Shown: piece after piece, positions 23,739 to 31,710 of the stretch
Position numbering within the stretch: position 1 is the stretch's first letter
Layout: every line of letters starts with the position of its first letter
Source of the DNA: Azospirillum sp.
GTDB taxonomy: Bacteria; Pseudomonadota; Alphaproteobacteria; Azospirillales; Azospirillaceae
Length of the DNA stretch: 64,000 bases
Reading direction: 5' to 3'
Assembly (NCBI GenBank): GCA_016124535.1
Contig: WGNK01000020.1
Span: 186,001 to 250,000 of the forward strand
Made by a program: the position numbers and the translations under genes
Notes under the pieces: model-generated
Seen by the model: only the letters and a program-made list of their open reading frames with translations
Told to the model about the DNA's origin: nothing
The model's database searches: none

Positions 23739-23783
23739 TTCCTAATCCTGGGGCCGTGGGTTCGAATCCCGCCGGGCGCACCA
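23739..23783 (+). tRNA. 3' half of tRNA-Arg(CCT), prophage attR
   Basis: The anticodon loop TTCCTAA (23739-23745, anticodon CCT at 23741-23743) is followed by a 3' anticodon stem TCCTG, a 5-base variable loop, a T-stem GTGGG/CCCGC around TTCGAAT, acceptor CGGGCGC, discriminator A and an encoded CCA. The 5' half does not continue: no GCGCCCG acceptor strand or paired anticodon stem is seen upstream. It is therefore the fragment left at attR after integration at the anticodon loop of a tRNA-Arg gene; the complete gene should lie left of the window at attL. Confidence 0.88.
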
Positions 23784-23889
23784 AATTTTTCAATCAGTTA
23801 GGTGAATTTTTAGGGGCTCGCGGCCAGGTTGGGGACCAAAATAGGGACCAATCAACGATGGACATGTGCGCGCCTATGCGAACGTCCGC

Positions 23890-23897
23890 GAACGACG
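23890..23897 (+). repeat. Target site duplication of element 2, left copy
   Basis: GAACGACG, matched exactly at 27823-27830 just outside the right end of element 2. Confidence 0.9.
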
Positions 23898-23931
23898 GGT
23901 AGTGTCTCAGTTCGAATTTCCGGGATGGGCC
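23898..23931 (+). repeat. Terminal inverted repeat of element 2, Y-type end
   Basis: Starts GGTAGTGTCTCAGTTCGAAT; perfect inverse of 23621-23654 over 34 bases. Confidence 0.92.
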
Positions 23932-24018
23932 GCGAGCGGAACGACGGCTCTTGGCTCCAGAAAGCAAAAACAGACATTTAATTCGGTAGAAAAGATGTTC
24001 ATGTGCGCAAAAGGCTTG

Positions 24019-26571
24019 TCAGCCAAGTCCCACTTCAATCTCTTTCGCTTCGACGAGGGAAGCGACCTCCGAGTATAGGTCCACGCCCTGCCCAGGCGCT
24101 GCAATCGAAATGACCAAAGCATAACGCGCTTTGTCAGTGACGCGCTCTTGCCCAATGTGGGATTTCCACCAGCCTCCTACAGGGTAGACGGCTATGGCGT
24201 CGTGGCTCGCTAGGTCGATCGCATGTCCCCGCCACAAATCGCAATGCAGCGAACCAGCTTGGATGGCCTTCGGCCCCAGCAGCCAAAAACTCGTTTCATC
24301 ATCGGCCTCCGTGCCGTCGCCCGCCTGACTGGCAGAAAGCCGGCTGCGGAAACGGGGATGTGATTCCGTGCGCTTCTTCATGGCGAAGCGCAGGCCGAAG
24401 GAGCGATAGGTGTCCGGCCGCGTCGCAGCCTTGCCGGTCAAATTGGGTTCGATGAAGTAGGACAGTGTGACCTTCATCGTGACGATTTCGTTTTCAAGCT
24501 GCTCCAGGATCGCCTTTGGCCAGGGCAGATCATAAAAGTGCATCTCGTTGAATACGCCAGTCCTTCCGTCAGGACCGATGGCGAAAGGTTGGATAACCGC
24601 CTGTGCTATCAAGGTCGCGTCGTTCTGCGCCGAGAGAATAGCCCGCTCAATGTCCGGCACACCATAGCCGAACTCACGAAGCATTTCCTGCTTCTTCGCT
24701 TTGGTGGCGGCTTTGCCGGTCTTCCAATGCGCGCCCCTGCCGATGAACCTTCTGCTGATCGGCTCCGACCAGCGCGCCGAGTCAACTATAAGCGCACGAT
24801 GGGTTTCGGGCCACAGATCAGGTCGCGCGGCCTGCAGGCGCCCAACGAAGTTGCCGGCCATACCCGCCGCCGCGCTGGTCGCCCAGAATGGTACCAGCGG
24901 TTCCGCCACCACATCCGAACCGGGGGCGAGGAGAGATACGGCAGGGTTCCAATCGCATAGGCCCGAGGCATCGGAAACCATGTTTCCTGCCTCAAACAGC
25001 ACTTCCGGCTTGATCGGCGTAAGGTCGTTGGGAAGGGATGTCGATCCCCGGCTGTACGGGCTGCGGTGGTTTGCCGGAACCACCGGTTTCAAATCTGGCG
25101 GCGGGGATGGAGTTCGTTCCTTGCGCGTGAAGCCACCGATGGTCAGCGCATTCCAACTTTGGGATGGGTCTTCCAGCGGCTGCGACGGAAGTACATTGCT
25201 GACCATTCCCTCGAAAACGTTGCCGGTTGCCACGACAAACAGACGCTTGGGACGTTCGGCCGCCGGAACCTCGTCGGCCGTTTCGCCGGGCATGGCCCCG
25301 GAAGCAATCTGGTCGATGGCGCCGCTCCATGTCGATGGCCGGCTCGGCGGGAAGTCCGTTGTGGAGATGGCGATGCAGAAGCTGCGTAGCACCTCCGGGC
25401 GCTCAACCTCGACCAAGCTGATCGCGCCTTGCGTCACGACGCCATAGCTAGGCGGCTTGGTCGGCGGGAAGCCTCGCGGTGGCAGCAGCTTCATCGATTC
25501 CGCGCCATGGGTCAGGACGACAGGGCGCGCATCGTTCATCAGCGGCTCAAGATCGCCATAAAGGACGAGGCCAGCAAGGGACGTCCCGTGACCACCGTTC
25601 GACTGGTGGTCATCAGTGCCCCAGGCCGCATCGTAGGCCCACGCCCCACGAAGGCCGGGAGCGATCAGAGGATGCGCAGCGGCGACGCCGGTGTCGAGCG
25701 TGCAGACGACGGGAGCGTCGGGCTCTGGCGCGGTAACGCGTTGCGCCAGCTCCTCCACCCACTCGTGCTGGCCGAGACCGGTCGCGCCGCGATCCAGGAA
25801 TGGTTCGATCGTCCCGGTCGCGCGCCGGATTTCCGTAATCGCACCCGGCACCTTCGACGCGAAAGCGGATACAGTCGCGGCGGACGTATGAAGAAAGAGG
25901 ACCGTCGTGTCGGGAAATATGAGACGATCGCCATGCACGTCGATGTGCGCCTTGCGCGCCGCCTCGGCCAGACGATCCGCCGAGGCGGCCGGCTGGCGAA
26001 CCCAAAGCTCCCACCACACGATGTCCAGCACCGTCAGATCTACCTGCCCGGTGAACAGCGATTCCGTCTCCATCGCACAGACGTCCTCGACCACCTCGAA
26101 GCGCTCAACATCGGGTCGACGCTGATTGCCAGGATCGCGCCCGTAGGCAGCGATCCGTCCCCGCAAGAATGCTTGCGCGTCATCCGGCACGAAGAGGAGG
26201 GCGCTTTCGCTCCGGTCGTCATTCCGCTCGGACCGCAGTACCACCACGTCCTGTGTCGGAAATTCCAACGTTGTGGGGACCTTGACCGCCTTGACCCGGA
26301 ATCTTTCAGCCGGCGCGACCGTCGTGATCTCGACAATCGTCCCCGGTTTCAGGCCTGGAATAGGAAGACGGGGATCGTCGCCGGCCTGCAGCGTCGCATC
26401 GAGTGCTGCGCCGAGCTGATCCAGGAGGTGCTTGGCGTGAGCGGCATAGTCGCCACGAAGCGGCTTCCGTTCCTGGTTCCGCGATGGATACGTGTAGGTC
26501 GCAGTTTTACGAAATAAATCGATTGAAATATGCGGGCGATTTCTTGCGCCAAAATTGTCAAGCTCCGCCAT
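24019..26571 (-). CDS. Subtilisin-like S8 peptidase of an IetAS-type defence pair
   Basis: An 850-residue protein with an S8 catalytic triad: APVVCTLDTGVAAAHPLIAP with Asp near residue 291, SNGGHGTSLAGLVLYG with His near 326, and a FWATSAAAGMAGNFVGRLQA block with Ser near 566. RLFVVATGN carries the oxyanion Asn. There is no signal peptide, so it acts in the cytoplasm, unlike most subtilases. The N-terminal 250 residues form a separate domain, and the C-terminal 250 carry beta-rich segments. It lies 52 bp downstream of the AAA gene in the same orientation, the arrangement known as IetAS, a reported anti-phage ATPase/peptidase pair. The assignment comes from domain pairing. Confidence 0.88.
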   Translation of the reverse strand: MAELDNFGARNRPHISIDLFRKTATYTYPSRNQERKPLRGDYAAHAKHLLDQLGAALDATLQAGDDPRLPIPGLKPGTIVEITTVAPAERFRVKAVKVPTTLEFPTQDVVVLRSERNDDRSESALLFVPDDAQAFLRGRIAAYGRDPGNQRRPDVERFEVVEDVCAMETESLFTGQVDLTVLDIVWWELWVRQPAASADRLAEAARKAHIDVHGDRLIFPDTTVLFLHTSAATVSAFASKVPGAITEIRRATGTIEPFLDRGATGLGQHEWVEELAQRVTAPEPDAPVVCTLDTGVAAAHPLIAPGLRGAWAYDAAWGTDDHQSNGGHGTSLAGLVLYGDLEPLMNDARPVVLTHGAESMKLLPPRGFPPTKPPSYGVVTQGAISLVEVERPEVLRSFCIAISTTDFPPSRPSTWSGAIDQIASGAMPGETADEVPAAERPKRLFVVATGNVFEGMVSNVLPSQPLEDPSQSWNALTIGGFTRKERTPSPPPDLKPVVPANHRSPYSRGSTSLPNDLTPIKPEVLFEAGNMVSDASGLCDWNPAVSLLAPGSDVVAEPLVPFWATSAAAGMAGNFVGRLQAARPDLWPETHRALIVDSARWSEPISRRFIGRGAHWKTGKAATKAKKQEMLREFGYGVPDIERAILSAQNDATLIAQAVIQPFAIGPDGRTGVFNEMHFYDLPWPKAILEQLENEIVTMKVTLSYFIEPNLTGKAATRPDTYRSFGLRFAMKKRTESHPRFRSRLSASQAGDGTEADDETSFWLLGPKAIQAGSLHCDLWRGHAIDLASHDAIAVYPVGGWWKSHIGQERVTDKARYALVISIAAPGQGVDLYSEVASLVEAKEIEVGLG

Positions 26572-26623
26572 AAGTCCCTGCTTGTTCGGTTACACCCCAT
26601 TCAATCCAGTCGGCGAAACTCGC

Positions 26624-27634
26624 CTAACGGGCGAACTTACGGCCGAACTTTCCCTTCAATGTCTGACGGTTCTCCAAAGCGTCGCGCAACGCATCGAGCA
26701 AGACTTTTGACGCCCCTTCGAGAATGGCGTCCTTGACGACGGCATCCGCCGCCCGGACCAATTCGCCCGGGCTGAGGCCTTCAAGCGCCGCCTCAAGCGC
26801 CGTCCATGATCGAGCCGCGAACTTGAACTTGCCAAGACGCCGCTCAATGATGGCGCGGGCAGCAGCCGCGTCCGGCAGCGAGTATTCGATCACCTCATCA
26901 AAGCGCCGCGCCAGCGCCTCGTCCAGAATCTCGACATGGTTGGTTGCCGCCAGCACGAGGCTGTCGGTCGAGTTCGGCTCTTCCATGAAGGCCAGAACGG
27001 AATTCAGCACGCGACGGATCTCACCCACATCGTTGGGATCGCCGCGGCGGGCACCAATCGCGTCGAACTCATCAAGAAGATAAACCCCCCGCGTCTGGGC
27101 GATCTGGTCGAAAAGCAGACGCAGCTTCCCTGCGGTCTCGCCGAAGAAGCGGCTGAACAGGGCTTCCAGACGCACGGTGAAGAGCGGAAGCCGCAGTTCT
27201 CCAGCCAAAGCCGATGCGGTCATGGTCTTGCCCGTTCCAGGCGGGCCGACAAGCAGCATGTGGGTCGCCGGTGTCTGGCCATGCTCCCGCAAAGTCGCAC
27301 GCTCCTGCTGCTGGCGCACGATGCGCGTAAGGCGCTTGTCCAGGTTGTCCGTCAGCACCATGCTCGACAACGGGACCTTCGGGTAGGTACTTTCGACCAG
27401 CCCTTGCAGCTCGCCTCGCGGCCTGGCCAGCGGAATCGGTGTCTGTCCGCCGGCAGGTTTGCCACCTCTGCGCTGATCCCTTGCTTTCTGGACGAGACGC
27501 TTGAGCTTCTCCGCTTCATCTGGCCGCCCCTGGCGGACTTCCTGGGCAGCGATCTGCAAGGCGATCGAGAGGATTTGGTCCTCGTCCCCGTCGACGTGCG
27601 AATTTAGGAGGGCGAGAATCTGCTTGGCCGACAT
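26624..27634 (-). CDS. AAA ATPase of an IetAS-type defence pair
   Basis: A 336-residue protein with Walker A GPPGTGKT (near residue 129), Walker B VYLLDEFDAI (near 184), sensor-1 AATNHVEILD and the arginine-containing LARRFDEVIEY segment, typical of the AAA (SpoVK/FtsH-like) class. The N-terminal 100 residues contain a long helical region (SIALQIAAQEVRQGRPDEAE) that may contact the peptidase. I chose ATG at 27634 because AGGAGGGGG precedes it; the longer frame to 27736 lacks such a site. It probably recognises a phage signal and activates or feeds the S8 peptidase. Confidence 0.87.
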   Translation of the reverse strand: MSAKQILALLNSHVDGDEDQILSIALQIAAQEVRQGRPDEAEKLKRLVQKARDQRRGGKPAGGQTPIPLARPRGELQGLVESTYPKVPLSSMVLTDNLDKRLTRIVRQQQERATLREHGQTPATHMLLVGPPGTGKTMTASALAGELRLPLFTVRLEALFSRFFGETAGKLRLLFDQIAQTRGVYLLDEFDAIGARRGDPNDVGEIRRVLNSVLAFMEEPNSTDSLVLAATNHVEILDEALARRFDEVIEYSLPDAAAARAIIERRLGKFKFAARSWTALEAALEGLSPGELVRAADAVVKDAILEGASKVLLDALRDALENRQTLKGKFGRKFAR

Positions 27635-27790
27635 ACCCCCTCCTTTCTTCGAAACAGCCTCGCTATACCATGGTCCGCTCATTACGCCTACGCTACCGGC
27701 GATTCTATCCGCAAACGTCGGCAAAGGCCACTCCATCCTCTACGTCTGCTATCGGGAAGGGCGGGATACATGCTGAACGGCCGGCATGGG

Positions 27791-27822
27791 CGCTAACCGG
27801 AAGTTCAAACTGAGACACTACC
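27791..27822 (-). repeat. Terminal inverted repeat of element 2, X-type end
   Basis: Read on the minus strand it starts GGTAGTGTCTCAGTTTGAAC and is identical to 21110-21141 for 32 bases. Confidence 0.92.
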
Positions 27823-27830
27823 GAACGACG
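27823..27830 (+). repeat. Target site duplication of element 2, right copy
   Basis: GAACGACG, identical to 23890-23897. Confidence 0.9.
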
Positions 27831-27969
27831 CTATAGCTTGCCTCATGCTCGGCGTCGCCCCATGCTGCGGGCATGGCCAACCGCTCCGTTCCCCTGGACG
27901 CATCGCAGTGGTGCCGACCAATTCCGGGGACACCTCTGAGCCCAGGGCTCCCCGGCCTTCCTTTTTTTC

Positions 27970-30747
27970 CTATTGTGGCGCCAAAAACTCCCGCGTGATC
28001 CGAACCGCCTCGGCCAGCCCGATGCGCAGAAACTCGACGCCGTCGGGGAAGGCGCCGGCGAGGCGGGAGGGCATCATCGGGTCGAGCAGGACGAACACGC
28101 CCATGTCGTCGGCGCGGCGGACCAGGCGGCCGAAGGCCTGGCGCAGGCGCAGCCGCGTGATCATGTCGTCGTAGTGCCGGCCGCCGAAGGCGTCGCGGCG
28201 GGCGCGGTGGAGCAGCGTCGGGCGTGGCCAGGGCACGCGGTCGAACACGATCAGGCGCAAGGAGCGGCCGGGCACGTCGATGCCGTCGCGCACCGCATCG
28301 GTGCCGAGCAGGCAGGCGTGCTCCTCGGCGCGGAAGATGTCGATCAGGGTGGCGACATCAAGGCCGTCGATATGCTGGGCGTAGAGTGGCAGACCGGCGG
28401 CTTCCAGCGGGCCGGCGATGCGCTGGTGGACCGCGCGCAGGCGGCCGATTGCGGTGAACAGACCAAGCCCGCCGCCACCGGCGGCGAGGAACAGCTCGCG
28501 ATAGGCTGCGGCGACCTGGGAAAAATCGTCCTTGCGCACGTCGCCGACCACCAGCACCTTGGTGTGCGCCGGATAGTCGAACGGCGATGGCACCTGGGCA
28601 CGCAGCGCCGGCCGGGGCAGATGGGGCGCACCGGTGCGGGCCTCGGCGGCCTGCCAGTCGAGCACCGGGTCGCCGGTGCCGTCGGTCAGGGTCGCCGAGG
28701 TCACGACCATGCCGTGGGCGGGGGCGGCGACCACCGCGGCGAAGGGTATGGTGGGATCGACGAAGTGGCGGTAGAGCCCGACATCGACCTCGCGGCCGTC
28801 CTGGCGCTCGATCTCGAACCAGTCGACGAAACCGGCCGGGGTGGCGGTGTCCAGCGCCTGCAGCATGTCGCGCCAGGCATCGACGGTCTGGGCGGCACGG
28901 CGCTTGAGGCCGCGGGCGAGCGCGTCGATCCGGCGGCGCTGGTCGCTGTCGAGTTCGGCGGCCTCGTCGTCGAGACGGGCGGCGAGCGAGGTCGCCAGCG
29001 CCTTCAGTGGTTCCGACAATTTTGTTAAGGCCACACCAAGGCTGCGGGCGGCTTCGGCCAGACCCTCGACCGGATGAGTGGTCTCGGTCTCCAGACTATA
29101 GGGGCCGGAGCGGCCGGCGGCACGGGCCAGAACCTGGCGGCGCACTAAGGCCAAGAAGCGCTCGGCCAGGCCGTGGGGCGTGTCGCTGGCCAGGCGCTGA
29201 CTCCAGCCTTCGCCGGGCAGGCTGCGGGCGGTCTCTAAAATCTGGTCGAGCAGCAGGGCGTCGTCGTCGTCGCCGGAGATCAGGTCGTCGAGCCGGCGCT
29301 TCAGGCCGCGCGCACGGCTGCGCACGCCCCCGGTTTCGGCGCCGACCAGCCAGCGGCGCAGATCGGCGGTCTCCCGGCCGGTCAAGTGGCCGGCAAAGGC
29401 GCTGTCGGCGGCGTCGAAGACATGGTGGCCCTCGTCGAAGACGTAGCGGGTCGGCAGCCCGGCATCGTCGCCGCCGCCGAGTGCCGCCTGGATCATCACC
29501 AGGGCGTGGTTGGCGATCACAATATCGGCGCGGCGGGCGCGGCGGATGCTGCGCTCGACGAAGCAGCGGTTGTAGTGATCGCAAGCGGAATAGATGCATT
29601 CACCGCGGCGGTCGGCCAGGCCCAAGGTGGCGCCGCGGCCGACCAGATCGACCAGCCAGCCGGGGAAGTCGCCGCCCTGGAGGTCGCCGTCGCGGGTCGC
29701 CGCCAGCCAGCGCGCCATCAGGCCGAGCGCCGGGCCGAAGCGGGGGAACAGGCCGACCTGGCGCGACGCCTCCTCGTAATTCAGCAGGCAGAGATAGTTC
29801 TCGCGGCCTTTGCGCAGCACCACCCGGCGCGCCTTGACCGCGGGGTCTGGATGCAGGCGGTCGAGTTCGCCGTCGATCTGGTGCTGCAGGTTGCGGGTAT
29901 AGGTGGAGATCCACACCGCGCCCTTGTTCTTTTCCGCCCACAGGCTGGCCGGTGCCAGGTAGCCGAGCGTCTTGCCGACCCCGGTGCCGGCCTCGGCCAG
30001 CACCAGGTTGGGGCTGTCGGGCTCGGCGCGCGGGGTGAAGGCCAGGGTCACCGCACTGGCATAGTCCGACTGCTGGGGTCGCGGCTCGGCGGCATCGGTC
30101 CGCGACGCGCCATGGCCGGCCAGCATCTCGGCCAGGCGTTGCCGGGCCTCGGCCGGCTCGACCGCGACCTGGCCGGGCGGTGGTTCCGGCGCGTCGGAGG
30201 CCCATTCCGGCAGCTTGCGCCAGACCTCCAGCGCGGCGCGGGCGCGGGCGTCGCCGGGGCCGGCCGGCGTGCCCAGCGCCGCCAGCACCAGGGGCGCCCA
30301 GGGCCAGCCGGCCAGCCCCATGGTCCAGGCGATTGCTGCCGGGTCACAGCGCTCGTCTTCGCGTGACGGTCGGTGCAGTTCGCCGAGCAGCCGGTGCGCC
30401 GCGCGTTGCAGCGTCAAGGTCTCGGCTTCGAGGTCGGCGGGCGGTGTCTGGTCGAGCGCCTCGGCCAGGCCGAGCGGGGTCGGCAGGCAAAATCGCGCCG
30501 GCCGCACGAAGGCGAACAGCTCCAGCACGTCGTAGGCGGCGAACCGCTCGATGCCGAGGCGGCGGGCCAAGGCCCGAGTGTGGCAGACCAGGGGCGGGCG
30601 GTTGCGCGCGCGCTGGGCCGCCTGGTCGAGGGTCAGCGTTTCCAACTCGCCGTCGGGGCTCAGCATCGCCGCCTGCCGGGCGCTGGCGATCAGCACCGGC
30701 ACTTCAGACAGCGTCAAGGGAGGGGAAGTCGGGGGGGCGGGCGCCAT
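27970..30747 (-). CDS. DinG-like ATP-dependent DNA helicase
   Basis: A 925-residue XPD/DinG-type superfamily 2 helicase. Walker A LAEAGTGVGKTLGYLAPA is near residue 252 and the DEGHH box near 437. Cysteines in ENYLCLLN (about 322) and ECIYSACDHYNRCF (385-400) form the likely 4Fe-4S cluster site. Motif VI-like QAFGRLVRRADDMGVFVL is near the C-terminus. It has an N-terminal 200-residue extension typical of the alphaproteobacterial form. It would unwind structured or R-loop DNA during repair. Start is ATG at 30747; upstream frame shadows the next gene. It lies just beyond element 2. Confidence 0.9.
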   Translation of the reverse strand: MAPAPPTSPPLTLSEVPVLIASARQAAMLSPDGELETLTLDQAAQRARNRPPLVCHTRALARRLGIERFAAYDVLELFAFVRPARFCLPTPLGLAEALDQTPPADLEAETLTLQRAAHRLLGELHRPSREDERCDPAAIAWTMGLAGWPWAPLVLAALGTPAGPGDARARAALEVWRKLPEWASDAPEPPPGQVAVEPAEARQRLAEMLAGHGASRTDAAEPRPQQSDYASAVTLAFTPRAEPDSPNLVLAEAGTGVGKTLGYLAPASLWAEKNKGAVWISTYTRNLQHQIDGELDRLHPDPAVKARRVVLRKGRENYLCLLNYEEASRQVGLFPRFGPALGLMARWLAATRDGDLQGGDFPGWLVDLVGRGATLGLADRRGECIYSACDHYNRCFVERSIRRARRADIVIANHALVMIQAALGGGDDAGLPTRYVFDEGHHVFDAADSAFAGHLTGRETADLRRWLVGAETGGVRSRARGLKRRLDDLISGDDDDALLLDQILETARSLPGEGWSQRLASDTPHGLAERFLALVRRQVLARAAGRSGPYSLETETTHPVEGLAEAARSLGVALTKLSEPLKALATSLAARLDDEAAELDSDQRRRIDALARGLKRRAAQTVDAWRDMLQALDTATPAGFVDWFEIERQDGREVDVGLYRHFVDPTIPFAAVVAAPAHGMVVTSATLTDGTGDPVLDWQAAEARTGAPHLPRPALRAQVPSPFDYPAHTKVLVVGDVRKDDFSQVAAAYRELFLAAGGGGLGLFTAIGRLRAVHQRIAGPLEAAGLPLYAQHIDGLDVATLIDIFRAEEHACLLGTDAVRDGIDVPGRSLRLIVFDRVPWPRPTLLHRARRDAFGGRHYDDMITRLRLRQAFGRLVRRADDMGVFVLLDPMMPSRLAGAFPDGVEFLRIGLAEAVRITREFLAPQ

Positions 30748-30838
30748 TGCCGCACTATAGCGGGACCGGGCGGGGCGGCCTATCGCCGCGGCAGCGGCGT
30801 GCGGGAAGGCGCGACCGGCTCCGGCGGTGCCGGCCGCC

Positions 30839-31405
30839 TCAGCGCGGCTTGGGGCAGCGCAGCGGCGCGGCCGCGTCGCAGGGCGCGCCGTTCGCGGTCG
30901 CCGGGGGCGGCGCATAGCTGCCGCGGCCGCCGTGGCGCCAGTCCTCGGGTGCGGTGAAACTGCCGGCCCACAGGCCGCAGCCGCCGGACCGGGCGACGGT
31001 CTCGGCGCCGAGATAGGCCATCGAGTAGCGGCGATAGGCGATCGCATCACCCGAACACACCATCGCCTGATTGAGGTTGCGACCGCCGACGCCGAAGCAG
31101 GTTGCCAGTGTCCGGCCGTAGCGGTCGGTGCCGGTCGGCACACAGCGGATCGTGCCGGAGCCGACCAGCCGGGCGAGTGCGCGGGTCGACTCGGAGCCGC
31201 AGGGGTAGTCCCGCAAGGTCGCCGAGCGGCAGATCTGTGCCCGCTCCGGGGCATCGATGCCGTCCAGTCGGATGCGCCGCCCGGCACAATCAAGCGTGTC
31301 GCCGTCGATCACCCGGACCTGCGGGCAGGGAGTGTCCACGGCGCTTGCCGCCTCGAAAGCTGGAAGCGCCAGTGCGATGATAAATGAAAACAGAGCTAAT
31401 ATCAT
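30839..31405 (-). CDS. Secreted thermonuclease-like (SNase) protein
   Basis: A 188-residue protein with a signal peptide (MILALFSFIIALALPAFEAA) and an SNase-type OB fold: VIDGDTLDCAGRRIRLDGID followed by APERAQ, which supplies the Asp/Arg/Asp/Glu catalytic and Ca-binding residues, and GTDRYGRTLATC with the second arginine. The rest carries a Cys-rich tail. It likely degrades nucleic acids in the periplasm or outside. Start ATG at 31405 precedes a hydrophobic signal; the longer frame to 31444 lacks one. The gene is divergent from mtgA. Confidence 0.86.
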   Translation of the reverse strand: MILALFSFIIALALPAFEAASAVDTPCPQVRVIDGDTLDCAGRRIRLDGIDAPERAQICRSATLRDYPCGSESTRALARLVGSGTIRCVPTGTDRYGRTLATCFGVGGRNLNQAMVCSGDAIAYRRYSMAYLGAETVARSGGCGLWAGSFTAPEDWRHGGRGSYAPPPATANGAPCDAAAPLRCPKPR

Positions 31406-31512
31406 GGAGTGTCCGCCCGTGACCGGATGCATATGCCCGATCATCCGGTAAAAAAGGTTTACAAAGCGCCAATTATCTGATGATGCCTGGCATCAGTATT
31501 TTTCATAATGGA

Positions 31513-31530
31513 TGAATACTATAGTATTCA
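31513..31530. promoter_or_regulatory. 18-bp perfect palindrome between nuclease and mtgA genes
   Basis: TGAATACTATAGTATTCA is a perfect inverted repeat in a locally AT-rich, 305-bp intergenic region (31406-31710). It may be a dimeric repressor site for either divergent gene. A CTGAT-GCC/GGC-ATCAG hairpin with a T-run lies just left (31477-31503) on the plus strand; otherwise I see nothing in the gap. Confidence 0.45.
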
Positions 31531-31710
31531 CTGGACGATCCCTTGGTGCCCGCGCGTCCCGGCGCCTCACCTTCGGCACCGGGCGTGATCAAAGCGGCCG
31601 GGCACGGCTACCCCCACGCGGGAGATCCGGGCTATGCTTTCCGGGCGCTGCCTGGGGCAAGACGGTAAGGGCGAATTCACCGGCGATGGGCGTCACTCTG
31701 TGCAAGCGGC

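Larger units (their letters stand above)
1..23783. mobile_element. Right part of an HK97-like siphoprophage ending at attR
   Basis: Genes 1-21028 all lie on the plus strand in the classic order portal, protease, capsid, connectors, tail tube, chaperone, tape measure, tail tip, fibre, lysis. The region ends at a truncated tRNA-Arg 3' half (23739-23783), the usual signature of attR for an element integrated into a tRNA gene. Terminase, replication, repressor and integrase genes are not seen and should lie left of the window. A transposon-like element (21110-23654) has inserted between the last phage gene and attR. Confidence 0.85.
23898..27822. mobile_element. Transposase-less element 2 carrying an AAA ATPase and S8 peptidase pair
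   Basis: It has the same end types as element 1 in the opposite orientation: Y at the left (23898-23931), X at the right (27791-27822), flanked by the 8-bp duplication GAACGACG. No transposase is present. The cargo is two minus-strand genes read from the X end. It lies 115 bp right of the tRNA fragment, so it is in chromosomal DNA next to the prophage (or in another remnant there). An 8-bp duplication with ends starting GG is compatible with several IS families; I cannot assign one. Confidence 0.9.

Noticed and set aside
23701..23783. A complete tRNA gene
   Set aside because: The 3' half is perfect, and AGCTCAG resembling a D-arm lies upstream, but there is no paired 5' acceptor or anticodon stem. 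I call it a fragment.
23783..23925. Integrase N-terminal remnant (RAYANVRER reading) right of the tRNA fragment
   Set aside because: The frame is short and, after removing element 2, does not continue as integrase-like protein. GGGGACC repeats there are suggestive only.
24538..25447. Plus-strand open frames opposite the S8 peptidase gene
   Set aside because: They are shadows of a long gene with a full catalytic triad.
27924..27968. Terminator-like hairpin and T-run on the plus strand
   Set aside because: No plus-strand gene ends just before it, apart from the original tRNA context now disrupted, so its role is unclear.
27845..28174. 109-residue frame right of element 2
   Set aside because: It overlaps the end of the helicase gene on the other strand and has no recognisable content.
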